Counted from the stretch's first letter, positions 11,725 through 23,955 are shown. The stretch is 64,000 nt of DNA from Siphonodentalium dalli (GCA_032622095.1 CP136066.1:63020609-63084608); one strand, 5' to 3'. Notes: generated by a model not told the origin, from the sequence alone. A program made the numbers and translations.

Positions 11725-12130
11725 GTGTATGAGACAATGAGCGGTGGAACTCGGAGACAGATTAAAATTAGGGATGTTCTGACCACAGAGAACCATAACA
11801 TGCTGAACAGACTTTTCGATCGCAAAGATACAAAGATAAGAATAATAATTGCTTCATCTGGGCCAGATGGTAGAAAGATCAAATTCGTTTTCTCAGACAA
11901 TATCATAATTTATTAGATATTAGATAGCCTTTTAATTGACTTATTTCACTAATTTGTGTTTTGCTATTTATTTAAATAACCTATATATATAGTCAAGCTG
12001 TACATTATTTTATAATATGTGGAGACTTCAACATAGCCGAAGACAAGGAACTAGATATTCACATTTATCCTCTTGAAAATAACCGGAATGCAAGGAAATC
12101 CCTTACTACAATAATTGGCGAACATTATAT
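11725..12130 (+). mobile_element. L1/Tx1-like LINE fragment, right arm copy
   Basis: The frame from about 11735 reads MSGGTRRQIKIRDVLTTENH, then DGRKIKFVFSDNI, resembling the tail of an L1-type ORF1 (my inference). Bases 12013-12125 read as the GDFN-type endonuclease piece (ICGDFNIAEDKE in broken frame). The left-arm copy lacks about 30 bp present here near 11850-11880. In this arm the fragment abuts the GT14 exon directly. Confidence 0.6.
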
Positions 12131-12171
12131 TTTATATATTATATAGAATTGTGCGCTATAAATGTGGAAGG

Positions 12172-12928
12172 ATGGTCGAGTATCGGTTTTGCAAATTTCG
12201 TGTTCTGATGGCTGTTTTATTAGCGACAACCTCTTTAGTTGTCTTAATGGGTATGAATAGTGATATTGATAAATATTTCAACTTTCGGACCTTTGCCTCT
12301 GTTGACCGTATCGAACTTACTATGGTAAATATATGGACGACCATCGGACCGTTGACTCGGTTGACTGCCGGCTGTTGTTTAGGGGAGATAAGACAGAAGA
12401 AACTAGAGCATTCTCACTATTGAACACATCCCACAGCGACGCAGACATGCGTCATGTTGATAGCATTCTACGCCAAAAGCTCCATATGCAAACTTGTTCC
12501 CAGTTCGTCAAATCGAGAGGCTATACCATGGAGAATATAACGACAGAGGAGAAAGGGATGCCGATAGCGTTTTCTTTGATGGTTTTCATTCAGGTGGAAA
12601 GACTTCTCCGCGCAATATATCGACCAACTAATTTATACTGTATCCACGTGGATAAATCGTCATCAGAGATATTCAAGTCTGAAATAGCACTTCTTTCAAG
12701 CTGCTTCAATAACGTGTTTCCGTCGCCGCACTCGGTGGATGTAAAGTGGGGCCAGTTCTCTGTTCTCTTACCTGAAATAATTTGCATGAAAGAACTGTGG
12801 AAGAGAGGAAGAAACTGGAAGTATTTCATCAATCTCACAGGCCAAGAATTTCCACTAAAAACCAAATACGAGCTCGCGAGAATACTGAACGCTTACGGTG
12901 GGGCCAACGATATGGAAGCTGATGGCAG
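12172..12928 (+). pseudogene. GT14 (core-2 GlcNAc-transferase-like) copy B, frameshifted
   Basis: The start at 12172 (MVEYR) matches the start of copy C. A short basic N-terminus is followed by a hydrophobic segment (VLMAVLLATTSLVVLM), as in type II Golgi glycosyltransferases. One base is missing near 12320 (CTTACTATGG here, CTTACTGATG in C), so the stem region shifts frame. The open reading resumes at about 12333 through YRPTNLYCIHVD, NWKYFINLTGQEFPLKT and GGANDMEA to a conserved CAG|GTATGC donor-like site at 12928/12929. Three codons (KDF in A and C) are absent before IQVERLL. The reading after the donor, to about 13004, has no GT14 similarity. The C-terminal GT14 half was not found downstream. 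Likely a pseudogene or a partial first exon. Confidence 0.8.
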
Positions 12929-14606
12929 GTATGCACATTATTTTAACTTAAATTCAAGTTCGTCACCAAATTTGGATCCCCCGCAAAGGAAATGTGTACT
13001 GTAAGCTTCTGGTGCAGGTATGTATGCACGAAATGCACCCTCATTTTGACTGGGTGGTCTTGATGGCAGAGTGCTTGTTGTTTGATATTTTCTCGGTTAT
13101 GTGATCTTGTTCGTTGTCATTTCCCGCCATTTTGGAATCCAAGATGGCCGCCGTTATAAATTTTGGATATTCCTTGTTTTATTAATTCACTCGATGTGAC
13201 GTCAGTTTGGATTCTCTATAGCATAAAACTTTTTGCTAACTTCATACGTATACTTATGCTACGGTCATAGACTAATACGAATTAAGGCAATTACTTGTAA
13301 AGAAAAACCATAATTTGAAAATTATTCACAAAAGTTTGGTTAAAAATGCGCTTTTTCACATTTGGTTACATTCCGTTTGTGTTGTTTCCGCGCATAAGAG
13401 AAAGTCTATATCACTGTGTAGGAACTTTTACATCCGCAGTCATCCTATTTCCGATTTTGTGATGGTTCAGACATGATTTCTTTTGATTATTTTGTGTACT
13501 GGAAACATAACATCAGGATAAAAAAAATAGATAAATAATGCATTAAACGTTTCTGAATGAATAGAGCAGAAGTGTCGTGTTATCGAAAGCTGAACTTTAG
13601 ATCATAATTAAGCGAGTCATCGTGCAATTAATTACGCCAGTCCATTCTGGACGCAATTAATGTTTTCAGTCTGTTCGGATCTCCGTTTCTTTTTTCGGGT
13701 GTCTGTCCTTCCGTGAATATGTTATGTCATACAGGAAGTACAACATGTAAAGAATGCACACACACACGCTAATATGAAATTGTTGCACGAATTATATTTT
13801 AAATCCACATACTGTATATACACAAGTTTCTGGCCCTCGGTGATACTTAGGATAAGGAGCTATGGACACCGGGAATGATAAAGCAGTCGCTGACTGTGAT
13901 ATCCCCCGCCTATGTGGACAACGTTGGGGATGGGTATTTTCAAAAAATGCCGACAAATAATTGAAATTAGTTATTATTTGTTTGACATCGGTTAATATTT
14001 GTTTTAGTTCGGGCTTAACATTTAAATAAACGTTACAATCAGAGGGTCATAACTCTGCAGTGGTAAATATGTATGACGGCCTAGATTGTGAACTCGTTTC
14101 ATATGATCTCACATACCGAACATCTGTCAAATACGTTGATAATGTTTCGAAATAACCCCCGGCTAACTATCTGTGTGTTCTAAACGCTGAAAATGACAAT
14201 CAAAGGGCCCTAACACTCGTGAAAATGTCCGGTCGGGCTCTGTTTGCGAACTCGTTTCAGATAAGCCTCTTGTGAACTCATATACCAACAAATCTTTCAA
14301 ATCCGTTGATAACTGTTCGAAATATCCTCCCCGGACAACATTGTGTGTGTGCTAAACGCCGACGAACAAGAGCATTGCTAGTGCGTGACAAAATAATTTC
14401 AACAAAGAGCCATAACTCTGGTGCAATGGGGGGGGGGCGGAACACATGCAAATTCGAACTTAACCTGTATTTTGGGCTAGTAAACCAACATACCAAATTT
14501 TATTCCATTCAGTTGAGTCTTACTAAGGTTAACATCCGGAAACGAAAATTGAGTGCAAATCCAACAGAATGGGCCGTATCTCTGGTGGAAATTGGCGAAC
14601 GGAACC
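12929..14606 (+). other. Conserved 3' flank of the GT14 copies
   Basis: This stretch contains no gene. It is shared with the left arm (inverted) and with 46917-49390 downstream of copy C, with insertions there. Recognisable landmarks are CCAAGATGGCCGCC at 13139-13152, TGTGACGTCAGTTTGG near 13196, CGCTTTTTCACATTTGGTT near 13349, and TCCCCGGACAACATTGTGTG near 14330. If CAG|GTATGC is a real donor, this is intron sequence and its conservation marks the extent of the segmental duplication. Confidence 0.65.
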
Positions 14607-14790
14607 AGGTATGAAATTTCCAACTGTTGACAATTTTTACCAAAATTGGGGGGGGGGTGGGGGTGAGACACCCCCGAACCCCACTGTCGCCACGTCTCTG
14701 TGTATGCATGGGCTGGTTGTAAGGTTGTATGCCGTTAATGACCACAGTTGTACCGCCATTCAACCACATTCAAGTGGTATCACAAAATAT
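14607..14790 (+). repeat. Distal palindrome block matching 3966-4133 inverted
   Basis: TTTCCAACTGTTGACAA, the G-run with GAGACACCCCC, CCACGTCTCTGTG and the CATTCAACCACATTCAAGTGG stretch mirror the sequence at 3966-4133. The 2 kb between 4134 and 6118 on the left has no counterpart here. Either that DNA was inserted on the left or it was lost on the right. Confidence 0.7.
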
Positions 14791-14799
14791 AATCACCCA

Positions 14800-15775
14800 G
14801 TACGTAGTTTGAGAGTTATCGTAAAGGTTTGCAGGTTATTGCAAAGGTGTTTGTGATTTTTCGCAAAGTTGTTTTGTGATTTATCGCAAAGGTTTGCACC
14901 CATTATCCCACATGCATGCTAGCTGTGAAAGACCAATCGGTCTATTTTAGCCCAACCGTGCTATTATAGATCGATTGGTGGTTCAACCAGACCTGTTGAA
15001 GATGTCTGATTTATATTTATATTTATACGGTTCAAGCCCATTAGTGCCAATGCATAAAAATATAACTGCGATAAATCACAAACCATCCGAAACCATTGCG
15101 ATTAAAGGCACGTGAGGCCTTAGTTGTCGAAAATATTCATATTTGTTCTAATCACCGTAAACAGAAAAACATTAAAACGCATACAGTTTCGTTCATATAT
15201 ATCATGACCATCACGTAAACAGCATGCTATCATAAAGACATACTATATTTTACATAAGCAAGAGCCTGATTGTGTTACAGAAGACAGCACAATGTTACTG
15301 GCTAATCACACACAAATGGCATAAACGCTCTTTATTAGTTCCATATCAGGAATTCACCAACAAAGAACGCTCTTTATGTTTACCATCATAATATAAACAA
15401 ACACCAGAAAAGTAACTTTTTATGCTTTTGTTTACATAACAATGACCAAACATTTGACAATAACATACTGTTTATGCGATATTTCTTATTTGTATACGGA
15501 CAAAGTCTGTCTACATTTTGATGTTCTTTCTGTTTGTGGCGGTTTTTGACGGGTGGAAATATTTTCACAGGATACCCACCGCCAAGGCCAACCGTACCTT
15601 TAATCGGAAACCTTTGTGATCAATCGAAAACCTTTGCACTAGATCGCATATATGTATTGCAAAGTAGTTTGCGATTCGCAAAGGTTTGCGATTTATCGCA
15701 AGGTAGTTTTTTATTTATCGGGCTATTATAAATCGATTGGTGTTTCAACCAGACCTGTTTAAGATGTTTGATTTA
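14800..15775. repeat. GCAAAGGTTTGCGAT short repeats flanking a non-coding insert
   Basis: Words such as TTATCGCAAAGGTTTGC recur at 14815-14900 and 15600-15720, partly inverted. A unit ending TCGATTGGTG-TTCAACCAGACCTGTT occurs at about 14968-15000 and again at 15731-15765 as a direct repeat. The 700 bp between shows no coding potential. This may be an inserted element between two satellite fragments. Confidence 0.5.
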
Positions 15776-16138
15776 TAATGTGTACTGTTAATATTATTGC
15801 ACACAAATTAAGAAATTGGCCGATTACTTTAGACATTCAGCCAAGTTTACTCCACATGCAGGGAACAGTTCAGGGAAATCCTTAAATCGAGATATTAAAC
15901 CTTGAATTAAGTACAAAAACACGATCAAGGTTATATACTAATAAAAGTAATATCATTCGGATTATTTCGTTTTGCACTATGCAAGGGAGCCCATGTAACT
16001 GATGACATGATCTCGAAGAACCGCGATCGTGCTTTTGTACTTAATTCGATGTTTAACCGCCGTAGCATCATTTGGAATCTAACATGCCACATTGTTTAAT
16101 TTGCCGTCGGCCATTTTTCGTAATTTCGAGTGCTTGGT
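15776..16138. other. No gene; small fold-back
   Basis: GAATTAAGTACAAAAACACGATC at about 15903 is repeated inverted at about 16025-16048 (GATCGTGCTTTTGTACTTAATTC), a fold-back with about 100 bp of loop. Nothing else was recognised. Confidence 0.4.
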
Positions 16139-16560
16139 ATTTGGTCAGGTTCTCCACATAGTAACTATATATTTGGTTCTCTGAAGTACCAAATTGCTAT
16201 GTACTATGCTAGTACCTAAATATTTGGTACTATAGGGTACCCAAGCAGGGTACTGCAGAGTACCTGTTTTGATATTTGGTACTTCAGATAATATAATGGG
16301 AGTGGCAAAAAAGTATGTGTGCGTGTATTTCTTGACACTTCATATCGTGTTTGTCATGACATCGGTGACATAACGACGGGGTGGGTATTATATGCACATA
16401 AATATTGGTACTCAACAGAACCTAAATATAGGAACGCCAGAGAACCTATACATAATACATTCCATAATACCTAAATATTTGTTAGGTACTCTAGAGTGCC
16501 AACAATTAGGTATCCCCTGGGACAAAGCTTAGTACCTACGTAGGTACTCCAGATGAACTA
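16139..16560. repeat. GGTACT/AGTACC palindromic minisatellite
   Basis: Degenerate repetition of TACCTAAATATTTGGTACT and CTAGAGTACC. The words GGTACT and AGTACC alternate about every 20-30 bp, making a patch dense in self-complementary sites. No coding capacity is visible. Confidence 0.6.
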
Positions 16561-16569
16561 TTGTTTTAA

Positions 16570-16790
16570 GAGTATAAGGTTATCATCCGGAAACGAAAAA
16601 GCGCACAGACCGACGGACGGTATTATACTGGAGAAATATGTTAGTCAATATGACTAACTTAGGATAGTCAACTGTTTGTGCACATGATGACTAACTTAGC
16701 TTTGGGTGATGTTAATTCGGCAATTAGACTACAATTGTGTTAGTCTAAATGACAAGGATTGTATCATATAATGACTAACTTTTCTGAGTC
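16570..16790 (+). repeat. TTAGTCA-rich block shared with the copy C flank
   Basis: CATCCGGAAACGAAAAAGCG, then GACGGACGGTATTA, GTTAGTCAATATGACTAAC and CACATGATGACTAACTTAG are repeated almost unchanged at 49378-49560. In C this block directly follows the sequence equivalent to 14530. Here it lies 2 kb further away, and the junction words (TAAGGTTA-CATCCGGAAACG) occur at both 14523 and 16568. So about 2 kb was inserted at this point in B. Confidence 0.65.
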
Positions 16791-17880
16791 ACTGGGAATG
16801 CGAACTTGTAATTTGGTGGAATTTGTTTGCATATAATTTTGATACTCAACCAGGTGAAACATTATTCATAATCAGAGGCCGAATTGAAAGTAGGACAAAC
16901 TTTCAACCCATACTCTAAAACATAGCTTTCAGTAATACTGGACTGTTGAGATGTATAACAATAGATTGTGATATACGTATGTTTAACTTGTTCATTTTTC
17001 CGAGATGTTTATGGTATCACGATCTCATGGCATAAAACGTTTTAATCCAAATAGTGTAGATTTGATGTGGGAGTTAATTTCTTATATATATGCTATTATA
17101 TCCTCCCATCACATTCGTTCAATAAAAGATCCAATATAATTGCGATGCAATGGAAATTGTATATTCAGCAATGAATATCAGGCATCATTTTATGCAGTGT
17201 TGCAATTAGAGTCAATCGTTGTGTAGCGTAGTCACCATGGCTAACACCAGAGTTAGTTGTAGCGACTCGATGAAAGGTTTGGGTTGGTTAAAGTGACTCA
17301 AAATCCTCGTGACTAACCCTAAGTAAGTCACATTGACCCGATGTGTTCTCAGTGTATGCGCGAGGTAGTACATGTGTGGACACTAAATTGTGACATGCAG
17401 ACAAGTATGTGTGGGTTGAATTGTCCACTGTACATGTATTAGTGTAGTCGACAATAGTGCGGTGCAGGCCAAATTGAGTTGGATGCGAGATATTAAAAGT
17501 CAATATATCAATACATATTGAGATATTTGTTGAGATATGGTATCAGTCTAATAGGCACCAACTGTGTTGTCTGTTTGTGCCTAGTGATGTTGCTCCAAAT
17601 AGCAGATGAATCAAAAATGTGATTATACAAACTTCTCAAGTGGTGTTACCAAATATAGAGCACAGGGTTAGTAAATTACCGTCGGAACCAGGACATTCGG
17701 TATCAGTTTCACAGTGAGAACAGTATCGGAAGCGCGGTACTGGTACCGCGGTACCAATAATATTTTACTTCCACCAACAGGTGATGAGCAAGGAAATACA
17801 TAAATTGTTTTGTTTTTATTTCTCTGAATATCACTCTTCTTAACACTGATAATGCTTGAGAATATAGAAGAACTTATATT
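16791..17880. other. No gene seen
   Basis: AT-rich sequence without a supportable open frame. A local palindromic word GCGGTACTGGTACCGCGGTACC lies near 17735-17757. Confidence 0.45.
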
Positions 17881-19165
17881 CCCAAAGTGTCATGAAGTTA
17901 CGACTACCACCCGCTAAGCACATTTCACGACTACAAAGCATTTTGAAATATATTCTCAGAGACAATATGTTGCCTGTTTTGGGTAAATTACTGGGCGGAA
18001 AATATTGAGTTGCTCGTCACCAGATGCCACTGTAACCACATGTCACGGCTATAAAGAATTTTTTTAAACACATTTTCTGATCGATAAGTTATCTCTTTCG
18101 GTAAAATAATGTCCCTAAAATATTGAGTTGCTCGTTTGTTGCCATGGTAACAGCGTTTCGCGGATACAAAGTATTTTTGAAACATATTTTCTGAAAGCGT
18201 TTCAGTGATTTAATTTCCCGGAAATTGCCATCCAGTCTTAATCCTGTCGTCACATCTGCGTCATAGCTAAGGGTGTAACACATGGAACATGATGTTGGAT
18301 AGTACGAAACCAATGGCAACACGAAAGACACGGTTTACCCGCCCGTGCGGAGCTGATCGACAGCTTAAGGAAGTTAATTTCAGACAGTCATGCCAAAGCT
18401 GTTTTGTCTTACCATTACTCAAACACAACATATCGACGTCTAATATAAACACACAATCTAAACAATATATCGCTGCAAACTGCCGTATGATACATTTTGA
18501 CCGACTTCGTATTCATTGTTCAAAACGTGTTGACATTATAATTAGCCTTCATTTTGGGTGCCATTTTATATTTCTTCGTTGTATTCAACACAAAGTAATT
18601 CCGAACGATTTGCTTAATTCGTTGCATTCAGGATAAGTATTTGTTTTGGCAGCGTGGAAGTCCAGGAACTATACTAGTGGGTGGATGTTCTCGAAAATTT
18701 GAGTGAGCAAAAGCAAAAACACTATTGAAAAAATTCGCCAAAAACTATTAAATGGTTTGATCTGGGAAAACTGATTGACAGCGGGTGGATAAATACTTCT
18801 GCTTCACGTGGACATAGAGATACGTTGTTCGTTGTCTGTTTTACGGTGATAAACAAACATATCCCCATATCTTATACGTGAAAATGACCATAGAGTTGCT
18901 AGTGTAACAACGTGTACATGTAAATAAATGTATTATATCTTATCTTAATACCTATGTATTATGTGTCGACAAGATTAAACGAATTGAATTGGTTACACAT
19001 CATTTTGGGAATATGTTTTCTCAAAGATAGCATGTTGCCTGTTTCGGTAAATTCATGCCCAGATAATATCGAGTTGAGCGTTTGTTGCCACCGTAACAAC
19101 TTTTCACGGCTACACATTACTTTTAAAATCTGTTTTCTCAAAGTTAATATGTTGCCGGTAAATTA
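17880..19165 (+). repeat. ~120-bp tandem repeat in two blocks, with X-box-like motifs
   Basis: Units with TTTTCTCAAAGANAATATGTTGCC, GGTAAATTA, AATATTGAGTTG, GTTGCCA-GTAAC and TTTCACGGCTACAAAG recur at about 17950, 18070, 18180 and again from about 19010. Single-copy-looking sequence at 18190-18950 separates the blocks. GTTGCCATGGTAAC at 18138-18151 and GTTGCCACCGTAAC at 19084-19097 fit the RFX X-box consensus. Whether this is used is unknown. The open frames in the array are repetitive artefacts. Confidence 0.65.
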
Positions 19166-19189
19166 ATCTCCCTAAATAGAGTTTCTTGA

Positions 19190-20500
19190 TAAACATATTC
19201 TGCCTGTTATGTTAAATTAATATTCCGAAAAATCCAAAAAATGACGACACTAATCTTGTTTTCTTTCCAAGTGTTGTTGTAACATCATAAGTATGCTTTT
19301 ATTATTTTGCAGGCAAAGAAAAATACATATCTAAATATTTTAACCGCGTTTATTGCCCTATCTAATTACTTGTCGTAATATATTTATGAGTCTCACCGCA
19401 TGAAACAGCCACGTGGCAAAACGTGTGACTTTGAATACATGTTGGATCCGGTCGGATTTCTGCTTAAAGTTCGATTTAGACATCGCTGGTCGACTTGAAT
19501 CTAGGAAGACTGGTGGTTAAACTAAATTCAGACATTCGTGATTATGACCAAAAATCATCCGACTCAAGTGATGGTTGAACATGGCTTCAGAGAAAGCGAT
19601 ACTTGAAATTTGGCTTGGATAGTGCGCTGGTTAAATTTTACTATTGACAGACCTATAGCTGAACTTGGATTTAGACAGAGTTCCGGTCAAATTGGGGTTT
19701 AAATATAGGTGTGGTTAAGCAGTTATCGGACAGATCTTGTAATTACACAAAGGGATAGATCAGCTTTAGGATAAACGGTATTGTAGTTCAATGTAGCTTC
19801 ACTTTATCTGCATAAAGATTTTCTCGTTGTGTGATCGCAATTTTTTTTATTTCAAACATCGATATCTGATCAATATGAGCTTTGATGGGTGGATTCCTCA
19901 ACTCGAATAAAATATGTTTTACACCCGAAACCTGCGAAGCCAAGGAAATAGTAATTTGTTAGCGTTGATTCGGATTAAGCATCTTTAAGCTAAATGTATT
20001 CGTCCCTTCTTCTCCCTCCAATCAGACTTAAGCTAATCAAAGATGTCGCAATCTGGGTCTGGCTAACGCTGACGTAAAACATTAGAATATTGGGATTCCG
20101 TCATTTAGTTCGAGACTATATACCGAAGGCGTGACTGTCTCAGGTTGGGACATATAAATTACCGCAGAATAAAAATACGTTGTTGTGAATTACGTGCACG
20201 CATTTAGTCTCGTCGTTGAAGCATTGGACCTAGAACAAATTGTTGACAAGCTGTTTTGGTGTCATTTTGTCGGGCAGAATCTGGGAAACAACATATCCAA
20301 AATCCGCTAAAATCCACTGTCGGGAAAATTTCCCAGAGCATTTAAAAAAAAATGGTCTTATTTGTGTTTTTTATGTATGATTTTCGGTTCCTTATGGAAT
20401 ATACACTTGAATGGCATTTAAATTAAAGCTATACAGATGGAAGGAATATTTAACATAACAAATTATTATCGTTGTCATGACATACGTATGTCATTTCGTG
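19190..20500. other. No gene; degenerate ~35-40-bp repeat at 19465-19725
   Basis: Words like ACTTGGATTTAGACAGA and CTGGTTAAA recur at irregular 35-40-bp steps between 19465 and 19725. The rest, to 20500, has no feature I can support. Confidence 0.4.
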
Positions 20501-21120
20501 TAAAATTCGATTGTCAAAGTTCAAAATGGCGGACAAAATGGCGACCGAAAGTGGTAAAATTGGAAAAGTTTTGCTAAATTTCACCAGATCGTTTCCATTT
20601 AAAAGAAATTTGATTTAAATAGCAATTTGAACCAACATATACCATTTTGAATCAATGTCTGATAATTGTGAGCCATATCATGAGGATTGATAATTTGGAC
20701 CCTTCGTTGTCCCTCAAATTAAAAAAAGATGAGCTATAAAAAAAAATCAATTATTATCTTACTGCCCAGAATAACTTGAAATCGAACACGCCAGTGTACT
20801 GAACACTAATTAGATGTCAGATATGAACCACTATAGTGCCAATGTTAGCATAAATGAGGTCATCAGTTCACAAAATAGGGACAAAATGACTACCGAAGGT
20901 AGTAAAATTGGGCAATTTTCGCTAAAGTCACAGATTATTTCAGTTTAGACGAATATTTTTTATGTAATGTCTACCACCACAGTAAATGATGTCGGATCCT
21001 AATCCGATAATAGTTAGCTATATGTCGAGAATTTGTCCCAACAGTGTCCCAAAATGGCGGCTAAAATTGCGATCGAAAGTCAAAAATTGTAAATTTTGTC
21101 ATTGATTTGTAACTAAATCT
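20500..21120 (-). repeat. Reverse-orientation copy of the ~175-bp AAAATGGCGG satellite
   Basis: AAAATGGCGGACAAAATGGCGACCGAAAGT begins near 20523, a weaker copy lies near 20872 and another near 21051. The spacings fit one or two ~176-bp units. The core is the reverse complement of the 1960-3060 array core. Confidence 0.6.
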
Positions 21121-21139
21121 TCTCATTCCGAATTTAATT

Positions 21140-22480
21140 TGATGAGTGCCCAAAGCAACCAAACTGTTATGGAAAACATCCACTGAGTTTCCAAAAGACC
21201 TTAACGGGTGTCCCAAACCATCTCAGGAGCGTAAACCACGCAACAAATAATGCCAAACCAGTCCAATGTGAATTCGATAACATCGAACGACTGCCATAAT
21301 AAAGTCACCAATCGAGTGCCCAATCCATGCATGTAGTGTTCAAAATCACCTAAATGGTTGTCTCAAACCATCAAGTGTGCACACAAACCATCCAATGGGT
21401 GTCCCAAACTAACAGAGAAGTATCCATTATCATCAAATGAGTGTCCCAAGCCACATTATGGTTGTCTCAAACCACCAGACGTGTCTCAACATGTCCAACT
21501 AGAGTCTCAAACCACCCGCTGAATCTCCCACATCATCTAATGAGTGTCCCAAACTAGTGTACAGAACCATCCATCAAATATATCAAACTGAATATATCGT
21601 CTGAAATACTCGATGGAGGGTTTTGTACACTATTGTAGATGTATTGAGATGACAGTTGGTAGTTGTTTGAAACAGCTGTCCAATGTAATGGATAGAGAAC
21701 TCATTGGATGGTTTGAGATGCTAGTTGTGTGGTTTGTGTCACCCGCTGGGTGATTTGTGACTTCAGTTGGATGGTTTTTGGGGCACCAATTGGGTGGCAT
21801 GTTCACATTGAGTGGTTTGAGACTCGCTATATATTTAAACACTTGTTATGTGCATTGGGACACTGCGCGGCCGATTCTTGTCACTGAATGGGCTGTATGG
21901 AAACTATAGTTGAATGGATTGATACGACAGTTGCATGTTGTATGACATGACATTCCTGGATGCCTTGGGATACTAGTTGGGTACATATTGGATGCCTGCC
22001 ACTCGCGTGGTTTCTGACACCCGATGGATGGTTTGGGACACTGGTACACCCATTATGTGGTTTGTGGCACTGATTGAGTGGTCAACACACTCGATATGTG
22101 CTCACTTTTGGTTTGTTTTACTCATGTGATGGTTATGGACACTCACTGTAAGGTTTTGGACACCTGGTGGATGGTTTGGGACACAGTTGTGTGGCTTCGA
22201 ACATCAGTTGCAAAGTATGGAGCACTACCGCTGTGGTTTTGAAACATTCGTTGAATGGATTGGATTCCTAATCAGGTCGATGGAGACACTCATTTGGTGG
22301 TTTGGTACACTCATTTGGGTGCATTTCCAGATGCATGGTTTCGGGGACTATAATTATGTGTGAGTTATAACACTAGTTGAGTATCTTATGGGGCACTATC
22401 TACCTTAGTCTACATCAGTCTGAGTGGTTTATGAAACACGTTTTGTGGACTGGGACTCCCTTTCGATGGTTTGGGACAAT
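21140..22480. repeat. Inverted-polarity minisatellite, ~30-35-bp unit, centre near 21590
   Basis: From 21140 to about 21580 the unit reads GTGTCCCAAACCATC-AATGA. From about 21605 to 22480 it reads as the reverse complement, GATGGTTTGGGACAC. At the switch point, GTGTACAGAACCATCCATC (21557-21575) faces GATGGAGGGTTTTGTACAC (21612-21630), giving a 19-bp stem with about 36 bp of loop. The two halves are of unequal length. No gene is present. Confidence 0.75.
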
Positions 22481-22539
22481 ATTTGGATTTGGGGCACCCG
22501 CCGTATCCAGGACTCCAGGCACATGCCTATATGAGAGTA

Positions 22540-23955
22540 TATGAGCGAGATCAAGATCAAGGACATGGTCACATGTGAAATTGGACCTGCCCATATTGTT
22601 CCCGTGATCAAAGTAGGCATACATACCAAAATTGTGTCAAATCAGTTGAGCATTTTTCGAGTCCATAAGACACACACACACACACAGACAGACAGAAGTT
22701 CCAAAATATATACCACTATAATCAAATTAATTGACTTGAAAAACAATGTGATACCCCGGTAATGACCACGGTATTACCGGTATTAAGTGGTATCAAAACG
22801 GTCACTGCGGTGGAGTTACAGTACCATTTGGTTATGATACCACAATCTATTAGCGGGTCATCGTACCAAAAGTTGAAGAAATTAATACCTCCATGAGGAT
22901 CTTGTTAAAGATATGGTAAACGTTGGCGGTGGTTAATGCTGTTAAGATAGTCACATCCTTTAAAACGGTCATAAACATAAATAATATGTTATTATAAACA
23001 AATCTTGTTCTTATACCAATCATAAATATCGCGTAAATTGCAGCATGTTATTGTCATGTTAGTAATGTGTGTTATGTAAGCAAATGCCATGTTATGTAAA
23101 CAAACAGTACGTAAAGAGTGTGCATTAAGAAAAACAATCAACACCGAGGCGACACACACCAATTGAACTTGTGTTAGAAATGCTACCAAGTTGTTTACAC
23201 CAAACCGGTATAGCTATCGCTAATCTTCACCTCCCATGATTTCGGTGTTGAGTGGGTCACCGTAAATCACTCTCCTAAACAATCGCCATGGTATTGAGTG
23301 TTTTGCCTATCGCTCACTATTTACGTACTGTATATAAGCAAACACTTGGCTCACTTTGGTGTGCTTTGTGGATAACAACCAGGCCTGCAAATTTGAGGCG
23401 AACGACCGTCCAGTTCGCCTGGCGGTTATCTAAAATGAAAATGCCGCGAACCAAAAACAGGTGTCGAAGTTTTATAAATCCAGGTCTCGCGATCTAATTA
23501 TCACCTTAATTTTTGCTCAATCAAGTACCCAAAAATGAAACATTCAACTTTATTATGGTAGTTCAATGACTTGCCCATCTATAGTTAACATTACCAGTTT
23601 TAGTGATTATAACAGTTTGTGTAACTCTCCTAAAAACCTATAGTATGGGTTACATAATCATAAACCAGGCTAATGCAAAATAGGTTACACATAATTTTGA
23701 AGAATGCAGTCCTGAATAATGCATTCATATGATCATTAGTCTATACTATTAGCAAATTCTTGAGGTTATGTTCATAATCTGGTAACTGTTATTCATAAAT
23801 TATAAGATTCATATAATGAAGGCCATCCATGCCTATAAGTTCCACAGATATAAGGAGAATCACTTCATTTTATTTTCATGGCTGAAAACCGAAACCGCAT
23901 GCATCGTGGTGCAACCGCGGTACACGCAGTGTTGGAGCGGCAACTTACTCCGGTG
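22540..23955. other. No gene; CA microsatellite and ACCGCGGTAATACC-like repeats
   Basis: A (CA)n-(GACA)n microsatellite lies at about 22670-22697. Around 22745-22860, and again near 23915-24000, short words such as GGTAATGACCACGG, TATTACCGG and CCGCGGTA recur, related to the motifs at 3310-3345. Short open frames here lack recognisable domains. Confidence 0.4.

Larger units (their letters stand above)
10603..14606 (+). repeat. Right arm of the large imperfect palindrome
   Basis: This is the plus-strand counterpart of 6119-10602, with the same order of satellite, L1/Tx1 fragments, GT14 exon and 3' flank. It ends at 14606, where GGTGGAAATTGGCGAACGG mirrors CCGCTCGCCAATTTCCACC near 6137-6155. 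The parts from 12929 onward are also shared, in the same orientation, with the flank of copy C. Confidence 0.85.

Noticed and set aside
12590-12865. Antisense open frames opposite the GT14 exons (also 7787-8131 and 46584-46856)
   Set aside because: They are shadows of the GT14 reading frame, conserved only because the sense strand is.
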